64,000 bases of DNA from Paenisporosarcina quisquiliarum (lineage in GTDB: Bacteria > Bacillota > Bacilli > Bacillales_A > Planococcaceae): positions 17,321 through 81,320 of the forward strand of contig NZ_JAMKBJ010000014.1 of assembly GCF_027563315.1 (NCBI RefSeq), written 5' to 3'. The notes beneath the pieces are model-generated. The model had not been told where the DNA came from, ran no database searches, and saw only the letters and a list, made by a program, of their open reading frames with translations. This document shows, in pieces, positions 60,393 through 64,000 of the stretch. How positions within the stretch are numbered: position 1 is the first letter of the stretch; each line of letters begins with the position of its first letter. Position numbers and translations under genes: made by a program.

Positions 60393-60899
60393 ATGAAAAA
60401 ATACTTAATCGCAAGTTGTTTCCTATTGTTGACAGCTTGTTCAAATGAATTGGACACATCACAACTAACGGAATCAAAAATGAGTGAAGAGGGATTCATC
60501 AAGTTTTATAATGCGCCGTCTCTAGAAGTGGCGATTGATGCTTTACCCTATGAAGTTAATTTGCCCGAGGAATTGCCATTCAAAACCGAAGGATTCAAAT
60601 CTCTAGGAATTACAGATATTGGTGGAAAGGGTCGAAATCCAGATGCTCAATTTATGGCGACTGGCGACCAAGAAAACAACTTGCTGCTGTCCACTACAAT
60701 GGGGAACATTGACTATGCAGATACTACTCCAGAAGAAATTACGTTAAATAATGGCTATCAAGCTCAATATACCTTACCCAACCATCTTGATGTAATCGTC
60801 AAAGATATTACGTATTCATATACTTTGAATATGTCAGGGCTTGAAGAGAATGAATTAAAAGATGAGTTGTTGAAATTAGCAGAGCAGCTAGCTGAATAA
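60393..60899 (+). CDS. Putative lipoprotein
   Basis: A 168-residue protein with a short lipoprotein signal (MKKYLIASCFLLLTAC, Cys about residue 16). The mature part is acidic, with ALPYEVNLPEELPFKTEG and later TLPNHLDVIVKDITYSY, probably a beta-rich extracytoplasmic domain. No family is recognised. ATG 60393 follows GGGGGAA; the frame opens earlier but that part overlaps the PAP2 promoter region. It is divergent from the PAP2 gene. Confidence 0.72.
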   Translation: MKKYLIASCFLLLTACSNELDTSQLTESKMSEEGFIKFYNAPSLEVAIDALPYEVNLPEELPFKTEGFKSLGITDIGGKGRNPDAQFMATGDQENNLLLSTTMGNIDYADTTPEEITLNNGYQAQYTLPNHLDVIVKDITYSYTLNMSGLEENELKDELLKLAEQLAE

Positions 60900-60907
60900 G
60901 GTTATAA

Positions 60908-60940
60908 GAAAGAGCCATTCTATCAATAGAATGGCTCTAC
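60908..60940 (-). terminator. Terminator of the channel-DUF1028 operon
   Basis: Perfect eleven-base arms AGAGCCATTCT and AGAATGGCTCT around a six-base loop; on the minus strand a T-rich tract follows. Confidence 0.8.
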
Positions 60941-60944
60941 GTAT

Positions 60945-61787
60945 TTATTTAATTCGCATAAACTCTACAACTTTACGATCAATCATGCCGCGATTCTGAA
61001 CGCGTTCATCGAAATTCTCAATAAGGTGGTACGACTGAACTGCATCGAGTAAATCTTCATGGTCGGAAAGCTCTCGTTGCAAATGGCCATTTTCGTACAA
61101 TAGGTTTTGCAGTTCTTCTGCCAACGATCCTTCAATCGCAATGATATCTTCAGGTAAAGTAGGTTCGAAATACAGCTGATGCAATTTTAATAAGCGTGCC
61201 AACTCTTGAACCGGTTCTTCATGATCATCCACCCGTAAATCAATATAGCGATCATTGTATCCGCCATAACTGCCATTTTCTTTTACAATCAACAAGGCAG
61301 CAGACTGTTTCCCTCGACTGTCACCACCTGCCGTATCACCTGCAAGTAGCGCAGAAAGCAAACGTTCTGCCAATGACCCTTGAGTTTGCAAAAATGTGGA
61401 TTCCATCGTTTCTGCAGTTTGCTGATCAACCAGAATATTTCCTTGTACGGCAAAGTTATCTCCGGCAAAACCACCAGCCCAGTCATAACAGTCTTCACCA
61501 GTAAACGTGACACTTCGCCCTTGTGCATCTACAATGCCAACTTGTCTGGATGTAAATTTTTCATCGTTACAGATTAATTGGTCCAAAACCTCTTGGGGGG
61601 AAAGACCTTTTTCAAGCAATTCCAAACCATGTTTCCCATAATCCAAGTTCGCCCAGGACTGCGTGGCAATGGCACCAACACCAGCCTTCGCGAATGGAAC
61701 AACAGCCCCTACACTCAAGAATTTAGATGCTACGGCTACTCCAAGCTCTTTTGTTTCTGAATCGAAACCTACGATAGAATAAGTCAT
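60945..61787 (-). CDS. DUF1028-family protein (Ntn-hydrolase-like)
   Basis: A 280-residue protein of the DUF1028 family, whose fold is thought to resemble Ntn-hydrolases. Family marks are the start MTYSIVGFDSETKELGVAVA, GAVVPFAKAGVGAIATQSWAN, GRSVTFTGEDCYDWAGG and GDTAGGDSRGKQSAAL. A C-terminal helical region (about 205-265) recalls the peptidoglycan-binding-like extension seen in some members. The natural substrate is unknown. It overlaps the upstream potassium channel gene by four bases, so the two proteins are co-translated. Confidence 0.85.
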   Translation of the reverse strand: MTYSIVGFDSETKELGVAVASKFLSVGAVVPFAKAGVGAIATQSWANLDYGKHGLELLEKGLSPQEVLDQLICNDEKFTSRQVGIVDAQGRSVTFTGEDCYDWAGGFAGDNFAVQGNILVDQQTAETMESTFLQTQGSLAERLLSALLAGDTAGGDSRGKQSAALLIVKENGSYGGYNDRYIDLRVDDHEEPVQELARLLKLHQLYFEPTLPEDIIAIEGSLAEELQNLLYENGHLQRELSDHEDLLDAVQSYHLIENFDERVQNRGMIDRKVVEFMRIK

Positions 61788-62815
61788 GACCGCACTCCTT
61801 TCGAAATAATAGAATGATAGGTAGAATCATCACAAATGACCGTCAATATAGCATCGGAAGGAATCTCTTCCTGTAACCGACGATTGATGTCCATTTTCTG
61901 ACGATCGGCAATTAATGTTGCGCCATGTTCTAGTAATGCATGAAAAGCATCTCCATATGTTTTCCATTCAGGGCGTGTTGGTATTTCAAACAAATCCTCG
62001 CCCACGGTACGACTGATCAATTGTGTCACGATGTTGCCAACATTTTGATGCATGGCAGAGCGGACAGCGAGTAAAGAAATCGTTTCTTGGGACAAAATAA
62101 ACTCATCCACTTTGACATGTGAGAAGTTGGCGAGTTGTTTTTCTGTCATTACTTCCACCGTCGTATGGACATTTGAAGCAAGACGTTCACAAGTAATTGC
62201 AATCGTCAGTGTCTTGGCATCACGTAAAGATGCGACTGTAATGTTTTCATCTGCAAAAATGATGACAGATTTCGCTTTTGCAATATTTGCCTGAATAAAA
62301 GGTCCTTCTTCGGATGGATCACCTTGTACATAATGGACACGTTCCATGCTGACATCTGTCGGCGATGTAGGCAGCGTATCAATAATGACGATTTCCACGG
62401 AAGGATCTGATGAAAGAATTTCTTTAAGTGCCATTTCTGTTTTCTTTCCCCATCCGACAATGATGATGTGATGTTCATGTGTATAAGCCAACTTGCCTTC
62501 CTCCTTACGTTTTCTGAAAATGGAAAACGCATCTACTATTTTCCCGATGACAACACCGAGTAACCCAATTCCTAATAAGTACATCATGACTGTAAATAAT
62601 CTGCCTGCACCGGTAACAGGCGAATAATCTCCGTACCCTACGGTAGAAAATGTGGTCATTACAAAGTAAAATGATGTTAACAAACTTTCAAACGTTTCAG
62701 GTTCCAACAAATAAATGGTCACAGTACAAAAAACAATAAAGATTAATGCTGCAAACAATAAGGTTAAATTTTTCATACGGACTAGACTGAGTCCGACCTT
62801 CAGGAAAAAATGCAT
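61784..62815 (-). CDS. Potassium channel with RCK (TrkA-N) domain
   Basis: A two-TM channel (343 residues) resembling MthK and Bacillus YugO. Membrane segment, pore loop with the selectivity filter TVGYGDYSP (about residues 58-66) and second segment are followed by a cytoplasmic RCK domain beginning IIIVGWGKKTEMAL (about 113) and a RCK-C-like region after about 240. It probably mediates regulated K+ flux, as YugO does in biofilm signalling. GGAG lies eight bases before the ATG. It is the first gene of an operon with DUF1028. Confidence 0.9.
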   Translation of the reverse strand: MHFFLKVGLSLVRMKNLTLLFAALIFIVFCTVTIYLLEPETFESLLTSFYFVMTTFSTVGYGDYSPVTGAGRLFTVMMYLLGIGLLGVVIGKIVDAFSIFRKRKEEGKLAYTHEHHIIIVGWGKKTEMALKEILSSDPSVEIVIIDTLPTSPTDVSMERVHYVQGDPSEEGPFIQANIAKAKSVIIFADENITVASLRDAKTLTIAITCERLASNVHTTVEVMTEKQLANFSHVKVDEFILSQETISLLAVRSAMHQNVGNIVTQLISRTVGEDLFEIPTRPEWKTYGDAFHALLEHGATLIADRQKMDINRRLQEEIPSDAILTVICDDSTYHSIISKGVRS

Positions 62816-62985
62816 GGTTCAATCTCCAATCGCCAGAATCTTTCGATAAATTTAGTTTACACGTTTTCATATACAGGCGCTAGAGAACGAACATAAATTA
62901 AAACGTTAAGGGAAAACTAGATTGAAAGAAATTCAAGCAATAACAATATCGAGAATGTGTTCAAGAGTGGGAGGAATTGAGAAAA

Positions 62986-63432
62986 ATGGTCAACATATTA
63001 GTTGATGCAGATGGTTGCCCGGTTGTCGATAGTACGATTCAAATCGCTATACGACATGACATGCCTGTCACTTTATTTTGCGATACAGCGCACAATATGC
63101 AACGTGAAGGTGCAAATACCGTGATGGTCTCTAAGGGAATGGATGCAGTGGATTTTGTGCTCGTCAATCGCGTCAGGCCTGGAGATATCGTCATCACTCA
63201 GGACTACGGACTGGCTGCTATGGTATTGGCCAAAAGAGGTCTTGTAATGGACCAAAATGGTCGTGAGTATACGAACGAAAATATTGATCAATTATTAGAT
63301 AGTCGTCATATTGCCAAGAAAATTCGTCAGGCAGGCGGGCGAATGAAAGGACCTAAAAAAAGAAGAAAAGAAGATAATGAGAACTTTGAACGAAGGTTTG
63401 AAGCGCTAATTCTCCAACAATTAGAGAAATAA
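62986..63432 (+). CDS. yqxD: YaiI/YqxD family protein (UPF0178)
   Basis: A 148-residue protein of the DUF188 family with a PIN-like arrangement of acidic residues: ILVDADGCPV (about residues 4-13), FCDTAHNM, and VRPGDIVITQDYGLAAMVLAKRG. A nuclease-like role is inferred from the fold only. The C-terminus is strongly basic (KKRRKEDNENFERRF). ATG 62986 follows GGGAGG by about 13 bases; a TTG at 62977 is an alternative. It is divergent from the K+ channel. Confidence 0.87.
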   Translation: MVNILVDADGCPVVDSTIQIAIRHDMPVTLFCDTAHNMQREGANTVMVSKGMDAVDFVLVNRVRPGDIVITQDYGLAAMVLAKRGLVMDQNGREYTNENIDQLLDSRHIAKKIRQAGGRMKGPKKRRKEDNENFERRFEALILQQLEK

Positions 63433-63518
63433 AATTAAGACCCTCATAGGTTTGCCCAAATCACACATACTAAACAAGATTTCTTCTTTTCATTCTTAGA
63501 AAAAAGAGGTGAAGGGCA

Positions 63519-63674
63519 ATGAGTAAAAAACAACCACTGGATTCCAAGTCAGCGGAGTTACATCATAACTGGACAAGGCCTAAGAAAGCTAAATCACAAG
63601 TCAACGGGAACACAGAAGAATCACAAGCGACTCAGATTTTAAAAACCAGCGCCAAAATTTACCGAAACGGATAA
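63519..63674 (+). CDS. Small basic hydrophilic protein (51 residues)
   Basis: A short frame with a strong ribosome site (AAGAGGTGAAGGG) and its own terminator. The product begins MSKKQPLDSKSAELHHNWTR and ends KTSAKIYRNG. It is hydrophilic, rich in Lys, Ser, Gln and Asn, without Cys or membrane segment. Its size and composition recall minor spore proteins, but I cannot match it to a named family, so that is only a suggestion. Confidence 0.6.
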   Translation: MSKKQPLDSKSAELHHNWTRPKKAKSQVNGNTEESQATQILKTSAKIYRNG

Positions 63675-63692
63675 GTTGAATAAGAAGAAATT

Positions 63693-63725
63693 GGGACCCG
63701 GAAATTTTTCCGGGTCTTTTTTTGT
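63693..63725 (+). terminator. Terminator after the small gene
   Basis: GACCCGG (63695-63701) pairs with CCGGGTC (63710-63716), and a T run follows. Confidence 0.88.
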
Positions 63726-63800
63726 TGTTGGAAAGAACTTTTAATGCTATGAAAGCTGCTCAGTTTTTTGTATTAAATTCTAGGTAAATTATAGCTGATT

Positions 63801-63872
63801 CCTACGTGAACCTCGATTTTTCCTACGTCAACCTCGATAATTCCTACGTCAACCTCGATAATTCCAACGTGG
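63801..63872. repeat. 21-bp-period intergenic array (4 units, CCTACGTCAACCTCGATAAT core)
   Basis: CCTACG (CCAACG in the last unit) starts at 63801, 63822, 63843 and 63864, exactly 21 bases apart. Units 2 and 3 are identical. It lies between a terminator and the last gene of the window. Confidence 0.85.
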
Positions 63873-63973
63873 TCTCTTAAGCCCCCTTAAAGTTTTAGAC
63901 ACCATAAAGTAAGCGAGTTACAATATAACCAAACTTGTGAGCGGATGTTTAAATCGAATAGGAGGGGAAAGAA

Positions 63974-64000
63974 ATGCCTAATAAGAAAATTGCCGTAGTT
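63974..64000 (+). CDS. Start of a gene cut by the window edge
   Basis: GGAGGGGAAAG precedes ATG 63974, which opens nine codons, MPNKKIAVV. The pattern of a Lys-rich start running into a hydrophobic strand suggests a nucleotide-binding fold, but nothing more can be said. Confidence 0.55.

Noticed and set aside
12987..63872. The short arrays as CRISPR
   Set aside because: Units are contiguous with no unique spacers, only 2-5 units per site, and no cas gene is in the window.

Overview
The window comes from a low-to-moderate G+C, endospore-forming member of the Bacillales. The best guess is the Planococcaceae (Sporosarcina/Paenisporosarcina-like), but this is inferred from gene content and style, not from a marker gene. 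The signs are GGAGG-type ribosome sites with frequent TTG/GTG starts, a tricistronic GerA-type germinant receptor, a DesK/DesR-controlled desaturase, a T-box leader, GlnR/TnrA boxes, a PhoP-type box, a Bacillus-type LexA box, and dispersed GC-rich intergenic repeats of a kind familiar from this order. No rRNA, tRNA, CRISPR array, prophage or transposase gene was seen.

Layout. 0-13 kb: the end of a membrane gene; an Lrp-type regulator divergent from an EamA transporter; oligoendopeptidase F; a TcyABC-like cystine importer; alkaline phosphatase behind a PhoP-like box; a lipoprotein; class II fumarase; and two adjacent secreted low-complexity proteins, one with four 46-residue acidic repeats. 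13-20 kb: a GNAT enzyme, des-desK-desR (cold and membrane-fluidity control), a CoA-transferase, then about 1 kb of MITE-like repeats. 20-33 kb: glutamate dehydrogenase, small membrane and ASCH-domain genes, a minicatalase, an FMN reductase, a squalene/phytoene synthase homologue, glnK-amt under two GlnR/TnrA boxes, an M20 peptidase, an SDR, a calcium/proton antiporter and a stand-alone alanyl-tRNA editing protein. 33-48 kb: topoisomerase III with a dual-specificity phosphatase, an alpha/beta hydrolase, an M48 peptidase fused to ankyrin repeats, a collagen-like Gly/Pro-rich protein, a hemolysin III homologue, RecQ, a 14-TM efflux pump and a T-box-controlled methionyl-tRNA synthetase. 48-64 kb: a CatE-like dioxygenase, the ger operon, YvbH, an SRAP protein, an ABC exporter, an old yellow enzyme, a PAP2 phosphatase, a K+ channel coupled to a DUF1028 protein, YqxD, and the first nine codons of a further gene.

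Nitrogen is one joint theme: glutamate dehydrogenase, PII and ammonium transport lie within 8 kb. Another is stress and surface adaptation: desaturase, catalase, secreted repeat proteins and the spore germination receptor.

The most unusual signal is non-coding. Six intergenic spots carry short direct-repeat arrays whose sequences mostly differ from place to place but whose period is 21 bp (one step is 20 bp), that is, two helical turns. I know of no named element class that matches. Second come a dense DnaA-box cluster at 24.6 kb with a second pair at 53.6 kb, and an orphan LexA box at 6.55 kb.
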